From Lactiplantibacillus modestisalitolerans (lineage in GTDB: Bacteria > Bacillota > Bacilli > Lactobacillales > Lactobacillaceae), in assembly GCF_005405425.1 (NCBI RefSeq), contig NZ_BJEA01000007.1, positions 1 to 64,000 on the forward strand: 64,000 nucleotides of DNA. Reading direction: 5' to 3'. Made by a program: the position numbers and the translations under genes. Within the stretch, counting starts at the first letter, position 1. The number at the start of each line of letters is the position of its first letter. The notes beneath the pieces were generated by a model that ran no database searches, was not told the origin of the DNA, and worked only from the letters and a program-made list of their open reading frames with translations. Positions 14,324-23,086 of the stretch are shown here, one piece after another.

Positions 14324-14371
14324 AAATAACGTTTACCGGCCTGATCAGTTGATCAGTGGTAAACGTTATTT
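14324..14371 (+). promoter_or_regulatory. 48-nt near-perfect hairpin at the 5' end of the diguanylate cyclase mRNA
   Basis: AAATAACGTTTACC (14324-14337) pairs perfectly with GGTAAACGTTATTT (14358-14371). The loop itself contains CTGATCA/TGATCAG. A TATACT -10 at 14316-14321 would place the transcript start at the foot of the hairpin; the -35 is poor. The Shine-Dalgarno (AAAGGTGG) and ATG follow within 25 nt. It may be an operator palindrome or a 5' mRNA-stabilising hairpin. Confidence 0.55.
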
Positions 14372-14393
14372 CATCGCGAAAGGTGGTTCAACC

Positions 14394-15530
14394 ATGACCT
14401 GGTCCGAGTGGAAAATTCCACCATTTATTACCAGTGTATTTTTTGTCCTTGGCGTTTTAACGCTTTTTTGGGTCTCAATCAACTGGATTTTGACCGCGAT
14501 TCGAACGCACCACCTTAAAATTAAAGATACGACCGTTAATACTTGGTACGGCTTCATTTATATGATTGTCTTTGCCTTCAGTATGCAGGCGTTAATTGCC
14601 GGCTCTCCCGAATCTTGGATTTTCATGAACTTTCAGTTAATTGCCGTTACGTTCTGCGGCTACTTCCTAAACATTCACGTGAAGTACTATTACTTAATTC
14701 TAATCGACGTTGCTTTCATGCTTTTCAACGGGTCGTACGGGTCCTGGCAATCATGGCTCCACGGCCTGACCCTGTTAGGATTCTTCCTGACACTTGGCTG
14801 GCTTCGCGAAAATTTAGCGGACCATCCGTGGCAGTTTCGGGCACTCGTCTACCACGTTACTTGCGTTGGCTTTGGGAGTGTTTTATGGCTACTAATGAAG
14901 CTCAAGTTCACCCTCGACTGGCCCACTTACTGGCAAGAACTGGGCTATCTCGCCATTTTTGAGGTTCTGCTTTACATTTACGCTAGCATGCTCGCAAATA
15001 ACACCCAGTTGGAAAATCAGTTAGTTGCCTTTGCGAACCGTGACGCCCTCACGAGTACGGGAAACTATGCCGCGTATACGACTGAAATCAATTATCGTTT
15101 TCAAACGAGCAGCAAAAACAGCTTGAAGCTTTCAATGATGATGTTTGATATCGACCATTTTAAACGTTTCAACGATACTTACGGCCACTTAGCGGGCGAC
15201 GAAATTTTAAAACACGTCGTCAGTATTGCCCAAGCGGTGTTGGACGTCAACGACCCCGGTGCTAAATTATTTCGGACCGGTGGTGAGGAATTCAACATTG
15301 TTTTCCCTAACTACGATTTGCACGATACGATGCCAATCGTGACCCAAATCTTTAGTGCCGTTAACCACCTTGAGGTTCCGTTTAACGAGCAGCGTTTGCA
15401 GATTTCAATTTCAGTGGGGGTCTCGTCCCTTTCGAGTGCGGATAAGACCGCGACGGATTTTTACAAGCGGGTCGACCAAAACCTATACTATTCTAAGGAA
15501 CACGGTCGAATGCAGATAACGGCGAAATAG
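14394..15530 (+). CDS. Membrane diguanylate cyclase (GGDEF)
   Basis: 378 aa from ATG 14394 (SD AAAGGTGG). Six or seven transmembrane helices (about residues 8-210) precede a short linker and a complete GGDEF domain (about 220-378). Key elements: DIDHFKRFNDTYGHLAGDEIL (metal and base contacts) and active-site RTGGEEF. There is no RxxD inhibitory site upstream of GGEEF, so product inhibition is not expected. It would make cyclic di-GMP from two GTP in response to a membrane signal. No EAL, HD-GYP or PilZ gene is in this window. Confidence 0.9.
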   Translation: MTWSEWKIPPFITSVFFVLGVLTLFWVSINWILTAIRTHHLKIKDTTVNTWYGFIYMIVFAFSMQALIAGSPESWIFMNFQLIAVTFCGYFLNIHVKYYYLILIDVAFMLFNGSYGSWQSWLHGLTLLGFFLTLGWLRENLADHPWQFRALVYHVTCVGFGSVLWLLMKLKFTLDWPTYWQELGYLAIFEVLLYIYASMLANNTQLENQLVAFANRDALTSTGNYAAYTTEINYRFQTSSKNSLKLSMMMFDIDHFKRFNDTYGHLAGDEILKHVVSIAQAVLDVNDPGAKLFRTGGEEFNIVFPNYDLHDTMPIVTQIFSAVNHLEVPFNEQRLQISISVGVSSLSSADKTATDFYKRVDQNLYYSKEHGRMQITAK

Positions 15531-15534
15531 AATG

Positions 15535-15852
15535 CAAAGAGTGTGAGGACTAGCGCTTTGGTCTGAGGATTAGCCTAGCCACCGGTAGTATGCGAACTGT
15601 GCATGGTGCCGGTGGCGTAGCTAACCGCAGGACCATGCTAGTCCGAGCACGTTTCGACTGTATCGCAGAAAAGCGCCCGGTTTTGGCATTGTGTCCTTAG
15701 CGTAGCAAGCGCAGATACCAGTCGGCCCGAACACGTTTCGACTACCTCGCAGGTATTGAGCACTGCCTAGCTAAGGCGTTATCGCCTGGGTTTGGCGATG
15801 GTGTCTTAGCGTAGCAGGCGCAGATACCAGTCGGTCCAAAACGTTTCATTTA
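15535..15852 (-). repeat. CGAAACGTG-module repeat array, copy 3
   Basis: Three modules in reverse orientation, with the same two types as at 11845-12265, including GGTCCTGCGGTTAGCTACG. The array begins within a few bases of the cyclase stop codon; its outer edge reads AGAGTGTGAGG then TTGGTCTGAGGATTAGCC. This matches the 3' end of rsgA (AGAGTGCGAGG, then TTGGTCTGAGG). It occupies another convergent gene junction. Confidence 0.8.
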
Positions 15853-15856
15853 AATG

Positions 15857-15895
15857 TAAAAATAAGGCTGTGACACGCGTCACAGCCTTGTTTTG
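15857..15895. terminator. Bidirectional terminator between cyclase and ABC-operon ends
   Basis: AAGGCTGTGAC and GTCACAGCCTT form a perfect 11-bp helix around ACGC, with A-rich and TTTT flanks. It lies 10 bp beyond the stop of the 15905 gene. Confidence 0.85.
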
Positions 15896-15904
15896 TGATA
15901 CTTA

Positions 15905-17083
15905 TCATTCTAACTCTAACTGCACAGTCAGCGGAATCGGCTCCTGATTCATCAGTGCTTGTAACCGCGAAAACAGCATTAAGATCCAACCAAACGAAAT
16001 CGCAAAGGCCTGAATTTCAAAGGCCGTCAGCGACGGAAAGTTAAACCAGCGAAAGCCGAAGTTCAACACCAGTAAAACCGCGCCAACGCCGTAGGATAGC
16101 CAGACAAAGTCCTTCGTCACACCGGGAAGTAGCCAGCGAATTCCAATAATTAACACGATTAAAATTGTCACCAAAGCGCCAGCGACCAAATCGTGGAGTA
16201 AATGAAATTGATTATTATTCGGGAACGCCCCAACGGCTCCCAGGTCAATCGCGAGCAGCGTTAACAGCCCTCTCAAACTAGAAGTCCGCCACGTCCGCGT
16301 ATAGATTTGACTCAGGGAAACGAAGATGTAATCAATCAGCACGACCATTAGCAACGCCGAAAAGATTAGGGTCAGGTTAAACTGCCAAGCGTTGCGGGCA
16401 CTTTCCGTCCCAAGAAAGCTCAGGTTATGTTGCCACCAGCGACGTTGGCCGTTAGCAGCCATTGAGATGACGCAGCCACTCACGATGACGACCGTTAACA
16501 CCGTCGAAAGCATCCGGCCACTAATCGTGAGTGCCGCTCCAATCATGAAGGCGTCGGCAAAGTAGGTAAACAACGCAACTAGCAAAAACGACGTGACCCG
16601 GTCAAAAACCACCTTCGGAAAGAGTAGTTCTAGGACCCAGAAAGCCCCCACGAGCGCGAACGCTAAAATTAAAACGAACGCGATCGTAATCACCGGAAAG
16701 TTCCGCCAATAAATATGCTTTGAAAAGCGCTTATCGGGGTCCTGGCGCGTCTTCAAGAAAAAACCGATAAATAAAATTGCCCCGGTCAACAAACCGGTCA
16801 CAATTGACAGACTGGCAATCGATTGGCTACCGGTCAAGCCCACCGGCGCCACGCCCTGCCGCCACCAATATCCGTAGCTGGCAAGCCCAGCTAGTAACGC
16901 AATGATCAATGGCCAAATAACGAGGTAGAGTTGGCGTTGAGCCGGTGGCGTTTGCCCCGGCTTAGCCAATACCAACTCACCATTCCGAACTCGAACCTGG
17001 ACCTGTTCATCTGGTTGAATCCCTGCGCGTACAAACGCCGACGCGGGAATCGTTACCCGTACTCGTTTTTCCTGCCCTGCCAT
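15905..17083 (-). CDS. AbrB-like domain fused to a DUF998-like membrane domain
   Basis: 392 aa. Residues about 5-42 (RVRVTIPASAFVRAGIQPDE, then VRVRNGELVLAKP) look like a SpoVT/AbrB swapped-hairpin domain. About ten hydrophobic segments follow. NLSFLGTESARNAWQFN is typical of DUF998 integral membrane proteins. The role is unknown. It is the third gene of the ABC exporter operon, 23 bp after the second subunit, so it may sense or modulate export. A membrane-tethered AbrB domain could bind DNA or simply dimerise. Domain assignment is by eye. Confidence 0.6.
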   Translation of the reverse strand: MAGQEKRVRVTIPASAFVRAGIQPDEQVQVRVRNGELVLAKPGQTPPAQRQLYLVIWPLIIALLAGLASYGYWWRQGVAPVGLTGSQSIASLSIVTGLLTGAILFIGFFLKTRQDPDKRFSKHIYWRNFPVITIAFVLILAFALVGAFWVLELLFPKVVFDRVTSFLLVALFTYFADAFMIGAALTISGRMLSTVLTVVIVSGCVISMAANGQRRWWQHNLSFLGTESARNAWQFNLTLIFSALLMVVLIDYIFVSLSQIYTRTWRTSSLRGLLTLLAIDLGAVGAFPNNNQFHLLHDLVAGALVTILIVLIIGIRWLLPGVTKDFVWLSYGVGAVLLVLNFGFRWFNFPSLTAFEIQAFAISFGWILMLFSRLQALMNQEPIPLTVQLELE

Positions 17084-17106
17084 GCTCTTCTTTCCCCACT
17101 TCGTTA

Positions 17107-18888
17107 TTAGTCAAATACCATTTGGTTGCGGTATAGTTCCGCATAAAAGCCATTTTCGTTCAATAATTGGGCGTGATTACCCTGTTCAATAATCGCGCCA
17201 TCTTTCAATACCACAATCTTATCCGCATTCAGGATGGTCTTCAAGCGATGTGCAATCACAAAGCTAGTCCGCCCCTGAATAACGTTGTCCATCGCCGCTT
17301 GAATATTCGCTTCCGTAACCGTATCAACGTTGGACGTCGCTTCGTCTAAAATCAACAGGCGCGGATTCGTTAAAATTGTCCGGGCAATCGACATCAATTG
17401 CTTTTGTCCCGCTGAGAAGATGCTCTGTTCGTCGGAAACTTCGGTCTCGTAACCCGCTGGCAGACTGACGATAAAGTCGTGAATGTTAGCCTGCTTGGCG
17501 GCCGCAATCACCCGTTCCATTCTGGCGGTTGGGTCACCATAACGAATATTGTCAGCGATTGTCCCCGTAAAGAGTTGCGGCTCCTGGAGCACAATGCCGA
17601 CGTTTTTGCGGAGCGCCTGCAAATCAAAGCGCCGAATGTCAGTCCCGTCAAACGTAATCCGACCGCTATCGACATCGTAAAAGCGGTTGAGTAAGTTCAT
17701 TACGGTGGTTTTCCCCGAACCGGTAGGACCAACGAGGGCGACCATTTCGCCGGGGTGCACGTCGATGGTGATGCCGTGCAAAATTTCCTTGTCCGGGACG
17801 TAACTAAAGCGGACGTTATCAATTTTCAGGCCGGAATCAATCCCCTGAAGCGCAAGCCCATCGGTGGGGTTGACCTCGTCGGGTTGCCGGCGGACCTCAT
17901 CGACCCGGCGCGCACCGGTGATGGCTAGCTGAATCATGCTGTACAAACTCGTCAAGGACATGATTGGTTGGTAATACTGTTGCGCGTAGTTGACGAACAC
18001 GACCACGAGCGCTAACGCCGCGCCAGTACTCATTTGGCCATTTAACGCGAGCCACGAGCCAAAGAAGATCACGATGGCGGTGTTGAGCAGCGACATTCCC
18101 TGCATCAGGGGGTTCAAAATCCCAGACCAAATTTGACCGCTCAAAGCCGATTGCCGGACCTTCGCGTTATAGGCGTGGAACCCTTTCAGCGAATCCTGTT
18201 GCAAGCCGTTAGTAATCAAAATCTTTTGCCCGGTAATCTGTTCGTTGATGTACCCGTTCAGGCGGCCAATGTCGTCTTGTTGGCGGTTGACGGCTACGCC
18301 AGCTTTACGCATGACGAGCGCCGCGACAATCAGCGCAACCGGGGTTGATGCCATTGTGACCCAGGCCATCGTAACGTTTTGATTAAACATCACGATCAGT
18401 AGGCCCACAAACTGGGCGACGGCGAGTAAAATTTCAAGCAAGGCCTGATTCATCGCGTTAAAAATATTGTCTAAATCTGACGTGAAGCGCGCCAAAATAT
18501 CCCCGTCACTGTGGGTATCAAAGTATTGTACCCGCATCCGTTGCATTTTCCGGAACAGGCCGACCCGCATCGTCCCCGTTGAATAGGCGGTCACCCGCGC
18601 TAAAATCAAACTAGAGATAAAAATCGAAGCCGCGTCCCCGGCGTACAACAGGACGTAAATGACCAACGTATGGTTAAAACTGCCCAGGCTGGCCTGCCCG
18701 CGGGTCGCGGGATTGGTCCATTGTTGTAAATACTGGGTCAATTCTTCAACCGCCCGCCCCAAGTAGGTCGGGGCAATGACGATGCACCACGTTGAAAAGG
18801 CAATTAAGATAACGCTAATGGCAAATCCCCGCCAGTAACGCTTCAAGTAGTGCCAGTAGTACTTACCGGCAATTTTTAAATCGCTCAT
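17107..18888 (-). CDS. Heterodimeric ABC exporter subunit, catalytic-site half (LmrD/BmrD-like)
   Basis: 593 aa: six-helix transmembrane domain (about 1-330) and C-terminal ATPase domain. Walker A GPTGSGKTT, Walker B LLILDEATSNVD with the catalytic glutamate, H-loop IAHRL. The signature is FSAGQ rather than LSGGQ, as is usual in one partner of asymmetric exporters. Its start overlaps the upstream partner's stop by 4 bp (ATGA), so the two are made together. Pairs with 18885-20606 to export drugs, lipids or peptides. Confidence 0.9.
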   Translation of the reverse strand: MSDLKIAGKYYWHYLKRYWRGFAISVILIAFSTWCIVIAPTYLGRAVEELTQYLQQWTNPATRGQASLGSFNHTLVIYVLLYAGDAASIFISSLILARVTAYSTGTMRVGLFRKMQRMRVQYFDTHSDGDILARFTSDLDNIFNAMNQALLEILLAVAQFVGLLIVMFNQNVTMAWVTMASTPVALIVAALVMRKAGVAVNRQQDDIGRLNGYINEQITGQKILITNGLQQDSLKGFHAYNAKVRQSALSGQIWSGILNPLMQGMSLLNTAIVIFFGSWLALNGQMSTGAALALVVVFVNYAQQYYQPIMSLTSLYSMIQLAITGARRVDEVRRQPDEVNPTDGLALQGIDSGLKIDNVRFSYVPDKEILHGITIDVHPGEMVALVGPTGSGKTTVMNLLNRFYDVDSGRITFDGTDIRRFDLQALRKNVGIVLQEPQLFTGTIADNIRYGDPTARMERVIAAAKQANIHDFIVSLPAGYETEVSDEQSIFSAGQKQLMSIARTILTNPRLLILDEATSNVDTVTEANIQAAMDNVIQGRTSFVIAHRLKTILNADKIVVLKDGAIIEQGNHAQLLNENGFYAELYRNQMVFD

Positions 18889-20606
18889 TTGAGCCCCTCC
18901 TCACGTGCTTTTTGTGTTTGGTAAATGGCCTGATAAATAGCACTGGATTGCAGAAGGGTTTGGTGCGTCCCCTGACCAGCGATGCGACCGTTATCCAGCA
19001 CTAGAATTTGGTCGGCACGAATGATCGATGCAATTTTTTCAGCAATCACGATGGTCGTCGTCCGTTTGAGCTCGCGATCCAGCGCTTCTTGAACTAGTTT
19101 TTCGGAACGGGCATCCAATGCCGAAGTCGCGTCATCCAAAATCAAAATTTCTGGATTCGCAATCACCCCACGGGTAATCGCCAACCGTTGCTTTTGACCA
19201 CCCGAAAAGTTTTGTGAGCGTTCTTCAACCGGCGCATCGTAAGTTTGTGGTAAGCGCTCGATAAACTCAGCCGACTGCGCCACGTTGGCCGCCCACTGCA
19301 TTTGGCGCACCTGGGCATCCGGCTTAACTTGCCGCAAGTTACCGGCAATCGTCCCCGAAAACAACGTCGAGCGTTGTAGGACGTAGGCCACGGTCGCCCG
19401 TAACGTCTTTTCGGGCAAGTCGCGAACGTCGACCCCGCCAATTTTAATTTGGCCGGCGTCGGGATCATACAAGCGGGCGATCAACTGGGCAAGGGTCGTC
19501 TTACCAGACCCCGTCGCCCCAACGATGCCGAGCATTGAACCGGCGGGCACCGTAAAGCTCACGTCGCGTAAGGTGGGGCGGTCGTCACCCGGATACGTGA
19601 AGGTCACGTGTTCAAAGCTAATCTCGCCGCTCACGTGGTCGGTACCGTCCGGAACGTACTGCATACTTGGTTCGGTGGCGAGCACTTCGTCAATCCGGCC
19701 AATCGAAATAAAGGCCCGCGCGGCAAAGGTCATCAAAAAGCCCCCGTTAATCACGGCGTATAAAATTTGCATTAAGTACGAAATAAAACTCGTAATCGCA
19801 GCCAAGTAGCCCGGATGGGTCGTAATACTTTGCCCAACTAAATAAACCGCGACCCCCACGGCTAAGTTAGCCGTCAGGAAGAAAATTGGCATTAAGATCG
19901 CAAACCAGTAACCAATTTTAGCGGTCACCGCCGTCAATTCGTCCGATTTTTCGGAGAATTTACGAATTTCGTTTGGCTCTTGAACGAACGATTTAACGAC
20001 CCGAATCCCCATTAGGTTTTCACGGGCCACCGTGTTGACGTTTTCAATATCTTGCTGGGTCTGACCGAAGTAAACCGTCATTCGGCGCATCGCAAAGACT
20101 GCCGCCGCCACGATCAAGAGCATCATTACGATGATGACCCACCACTGTTCGGGCATGGTCACGACCGCTAAAATAAACGCCCCGATGAACAGGAGCGGAA
20201 TCCGCGTAATTTGTTGAAAACTGGCCATCACAATTTGTTGAACTTGGTTAATGTCGTTAGTCATTCGGACGACCAGGTTGGACGCCGAAAATTTCTCAAC
20301 GTCGGCAAACGCCAGCGTTTGAACCTTCGCGTACAGGTCGGCCCGCAAGTCGGTAGCGACTCCCAGCGCGACCTTGGCAGAATAAATCGTATTCACGACC
20401 CCGCCAATAATACCTAGCACGGCTAACCCGAGCAGCAGCATCCCCTGATAGAGTACCGTCGTTTGGTCATTTTTAATGATTGCGTTCATAATCACTTGTA
20501 GCAAGCGGGGTTGCCACAACGTTGCAAAAACGAGCACAATCACGGATAGCAAAGCTAACCAGACGTCGCGCCGATACCGTTTAAAATATGGGATCAATCG
20601 TTTCAT
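18885..20606 (-). CDS. Heterodimeric ABC exporter subunit, degenerate-site half (LmrC/BmrC-like)
   Basis: 573 aa: transmembrane domain, then ATPase with Walker A GATGSGKTT, an intact FSGGQ signature, and Walker B ILILDDATSALD, in which Asp replaces the catalytic Glu. H-loop is replaced (IAEKI instead of IAHR). This asymmetry is the hallmark of LmrCD/BmrCD/TM287-288-type heterodimers: one ATP site is non-hydrolytic. First gene of a three-gene operon; SD GGAGGGG before the ATG. A palindrome upstream (20632-20651) may bind its regulator. Confidence 0.9.
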   Translation of the reverse strand: MKRLIPYFKRYRRDVWLALLSVIVLVFATLWQPRLLQVIMNAIIKNDQTTVLYQGMLLLGLAVLGIIGGVVNTIYSAKVALGVATDLRADLYAKVQTLAFADVEKFSASNLVVRMTNDINQVQQIVMASFQQITRIPLLFIGAFILAVVTMPEQWWVIIVMMLLIVAAAVFAMRRMTVYFGQTQQDIENVNTVARENLMGIRVVKSFVQEPNEIRKFSEKSDELTAVTAKIGYWFAILMPIFFLTANLAVGVAVYLVGQSITTHPGYLAAITSFISYLMQILYAVINGGFLMTFAARAFISIGRIDEVLATEPSMQYVPDGTDHVSGEISFEHVTFTYPGDDRPTLRDVSFTVPAGSMLGIVGATGSGKTTLAQLIARLYDPDAGQIKIGGVDVRDLPEKTLRATVAYVLQRSTLFSGTIAGNLRQVKPDAQVRQMQWAANVAQSAEFIERLPQTYDAPVEERSQNFSGGQKQRLAITRGVIANPEILILDDATSALDARSEKLVQEALDRELKRTTTIVIAEKIASIIRADQILVLDNGRIAGQGTHQTLLQSSAIYQAIYQTQKAREEGLK

Positions 20607-20631
20607 TGAATATCCCCTCCTTAGTCGTCTG

Positions 20632-20651
20632 ATATCCAGATTACCTGATAT
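20632..20651. promoter_or_regulatory. Imperfect palindrome upstream of ABC exporter operon
   Basis: ATATCCAG-atta-CCTGATAT lies about 25 bp upstream of the first start codon and overlaps a TAATAT that could be the -10. MarR- or PadR-type regulators often repress such exporters through sites like this; no regulator gene is adjacent. Confidence 0.35.
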
Positions 20652-20815
20652 TAATTATTTGAACAATCTAAATATTAAAAATTTTTAATTTATTTTAAAA
20701 TGAGTAATATTCACGCATTATCAGGAATTTTACTGAACCAGGTTAAGTTTAGCACGTTCCCGCCATTTGCGACCGGACAAACCACCCGTTTCCGGGAAAA
20801 TAACCGCGGAGACGC

Positions 20816-20869
20816 AAAAAACCATGGGTGCGGTTAACGCGATTTTTTCGCAACCACACTCATGGTTTT
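20816..20869 (-). terminator. Terminator of amino acid permease gene
   Basis: AAACCATG(G)GTG(C)GGTT pairs with AACC(A)CAC(T)CATGGTTT, A/T runs on both sides; 11 bp beyond the permease stop. Confidence 0.75.
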
Positions 20870-20880
20870 CTCACTTTATT

Positions 20881-22362
20881 TTATTGAACGTGCCGCTCAC
20901 GTACTTGGTACCAGATGATTCCGGCAACCCCAAAGAGTAACGGACCCACTAGCATCCAAATCGTGCTGGACACTTTGCCAGTTTCCAAAATTGGTTGAAT
21001 CAAGGTGAAGACGTTGGCGCCTAACACGACGATGAACACAACCCAGCTGATCAACTTCGTCCAGCCAAGTGACTTGTAAACCTCAAACGGTTTGGCAATC
21101 TGCGTATTTTCCTTAAACTTCGGAAAGGCGTACAGCAAGAACAAGTACGGTAAGGTCATCGAAACGTTGGCCATCAACGTCAAAATGTTATAAAACGCTG
21201 ACGGGTCGGTGGTTGCAAACGACGCCACCAAAATAATCACGATAACGATTGCACACTGAACGCCCATCGCGTAACTCGGCATGCCGTTTTTGTTTAATTT
21301 CGTAAACTTCTTCGGCCAGAGTTCCTTAGGCGTCCCCAGAATCAAAGTCTTCAATGGTGAATACGTCAGCGTAAAGAACGCCCCGGTATAGGCTAAGAAC
21401 ATGCCCAGCCCGGTGTAGCGCGCAAACCACAGTCCAAGCGTATTGCTAGCCGCGGCACCCAGGCCGAGTGCTTGCCCTAAAACAAGCCCCAGGTTGCGCA
21501 TCATGACATAACTAATGTTCCCCATGTTAGTGGCGGGGTTCGATAAAACGGCTTGCCAGTTCGTACTGATCCCCCAGCAAAAGATTCCCAAGCCGTAGCC
21601 AATCGTAATCACAATTGCGGAAATAATAATCCCGCGGGGAAAGTTCTTTTCCGGGTTCTTGGTCTTATCGACCATCCCGCCAAGGACTTCCAAGCCCCCG
21701 TAAGCAAAAATGGCAAAAACCGCAAACCCCAGTAAGCCGACGGGGTGTTGATAACTTGGGTTCGGTGACGTCATTAAGTGGGTTAGCGGTTGGGCAAACT
21801 CCCCGTGATTTAACGCCAAGATCACTCCAGAAACAACTAACAAAATGGCGGTTAAACTCGTGACCGCTAAGCCCCCTAAACTGGTGACCCGGACAATCCC
21901 CTTCATCCCTTTAATGGAAACAAAGGTGACTAAGACCATCCATAAACAGGATAAAATCCCAATGACCTGCGTCGCGTTCAGCCCCATCATCGCAAACTTT
22001 TGCGTTTGATCACTCCCAAAGAAAGTGGTCGTAAACGGAATCCAAACCTTCGCGGACGTCGAAACCAACCAAATAATATAGGACGCAAACCACATAAAGG
22101 TCCCAACAAACGCAAACTTCGCGTTCACACTGACCTCTAACCACTTGTACATCCCACTACTATCCGACTTAATGGCCGCCCCATACTCCGCCATCATTAG
22201 CGCAAACGGAATAAAGAATAGAATTGCTGCAATTAAATAGAATAAAATGGATGAATAGCCCATTAAATAAAATGCAATTGTTCCGTTCGCAAAACCAAAG
22301 ACGGTGGTAAAGATCATCATGACAAGCGCCATTAATGTAATTTTATCATTATTTTTTGCCAT
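20881..22362 (-). CDS. APC-superfamily amino acid permease, YjeM/glutamate-GABA-antiporter-like
   Basis: 493 aa from ATG 22362; GAGGGG eight bases upstream is the SD, and the earlier in-frame ATG lies on it. Twelve hydrophobic segments. FTTVFGFANGTIAFYLMGYSS near the N-terminus and AIFAYGGLEVLGGMVDKTKN in helix 6-7 are typical of the YjeM/GadC branch of the APC family. The substrate is uncertain. Monocistronic: terminator at 20816, and the upstream region holds structured element copy C. Confidence 0.82.
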   Translation of the reverse strand: MAKNNDKITLMALVMMIFTTVFGFANGTIAFYLMGYSSILFYLIAAILFFIPFALMMAEYGAAIKSDSSGMYKWLEVSVNAKFAFVGTFMWFASYIIWLVSTSAKVWIPFTTTFFGSDQTQKFAMMGLNATQVIGILSCLWMVLVTFVSIKGMKGIVRVTSLGGLAVTSLTAILLVVSGVILALNHGEFAQPLTHLMTSPNPSYQHPVGLLGFAVFAIFAYGGLEVLGGMVDKTKNPEKNFPRGIIISAIVITIGYGLGIFCWGISTNWQAVLSNPATNMGNISYVMMRNLGLVLGQALGLGAAASNTLGLWFARYTGLGMFLAYTGAFFTLTYSPLKTLILGTPKELWPKKFTKLNKNGMPSYAMGVQCAIVIVIILVASFATTDPSAFYNILTLMANVSMTLPYLFLLYAFPKFKENTQIAKPFEVYKSLGWTKLISWVVFIVVLGANVFTLIQPILETGKVSSTIWMLVGPLLFGVAGIIWYQVRERHVQ

Positions 22363-22586
22363 CGCGGTTCCCCTCATTCCTTTACTTACCGTTTTACCGG
22401 TAGTCTAATATCCAATTTTAAGATTAGAGGAATCGGCCAATAACTTCCTTTAGTTTCGGTAACAATCTTATAATTTTTCCATGTGATATTTTTTTAATTA
22501 ATTAAATTAAGCGCATTCATGTTGACAAATCAACATTTCATTACGTTAATTGCCGCTTTGATGATAATTGTTCTCATAAAACTTCC

Positions 22587-22754
22587 GCCAGCAGGGGGCA
22601 GCGACCGGCCGGCTGGAACGTGGTGGGCATCGATTTGAGCTCACGGGAAAACCACCCGCAATCTCAAATTCGAGCCTTATTCTAAGTCGGAAGCAGCCCA
22701 CTTCCGACCAAGAATAATTTCACCACTGAGCCATAGTCGCAGCCCCCTGCTGGC
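22587..22754 (-). ncRNA. Structured element core, copy C (divergent, reverse orientation)
   Basis: 168 nt, the same length as copy A. All four helices are kept on different sequence: P1 GGGGGC-TGCGAC with GTCGC-TGCCCCC (copy A GCGGGTGTAAC/GTTACACCCGC); P2 GTGGTG/CACCAC (copy A ACTGCG/CGCAGT); P4 tip CGGG/CCCG. Segments such as TCGAATTTGAGATTGC and GAGCTCAAATCGATGCCC are almost unchanged. Unlike A and B, no terminal inverted repeats or target duplication can be found around it. The rest of 22363-23024 holds no gene I can support. Confidence 0.6.
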
Positions 22755-23024
22755 TAGATACGACGATCCTATTTTTAATTGGTACTAACCTAATTAATTA
22801 CGCGACTATGTTACAGACGCTAATATTTAGCCATTGCGGATTCTGATGCTTCCTAACCCCCTAATGAATAGCTCATCACGAACAGCGCCCTATCAAGTCA
22901 ACATACCGTTGAGCACTACGCTTACAGCATAATTTCCAATCCAATCTCTTCGATTCCTACGGCTAGCACGTTCCCGTATTAATTTCAGGCTCCTAAATCA
23001 TAATCATGCCAGCTCACAATCCAC

Positions 23025-23074
23025 AAAAAGTCCCCAAAGCCTGATCCAGCACGCCGGACCCGCCTTGGGGACTT
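23025..23074 (-). terminator. Terminator of alcohol dehydrogenase gene
   Basis: AAGTCCCCAA and TTGGGGACTT pair across a 27-nt centre with an inner GC-rich helix; on the minus strand the hairpin ends in a T run. 13 bp beyond the stop. Confidence 0.8.
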
Positions 23075-23086
23075 ACCTCATTCAAA

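Noticed and set aside
22755-22800. Terminal inverted repeat for structured copy C
   Set aside because: TTTTTAATTGGTAC resembles the inner part of the A/B ends (CCAATTGGTAC), but there is no GGCTCT end and no duplication, so I do not call a mobile element here.
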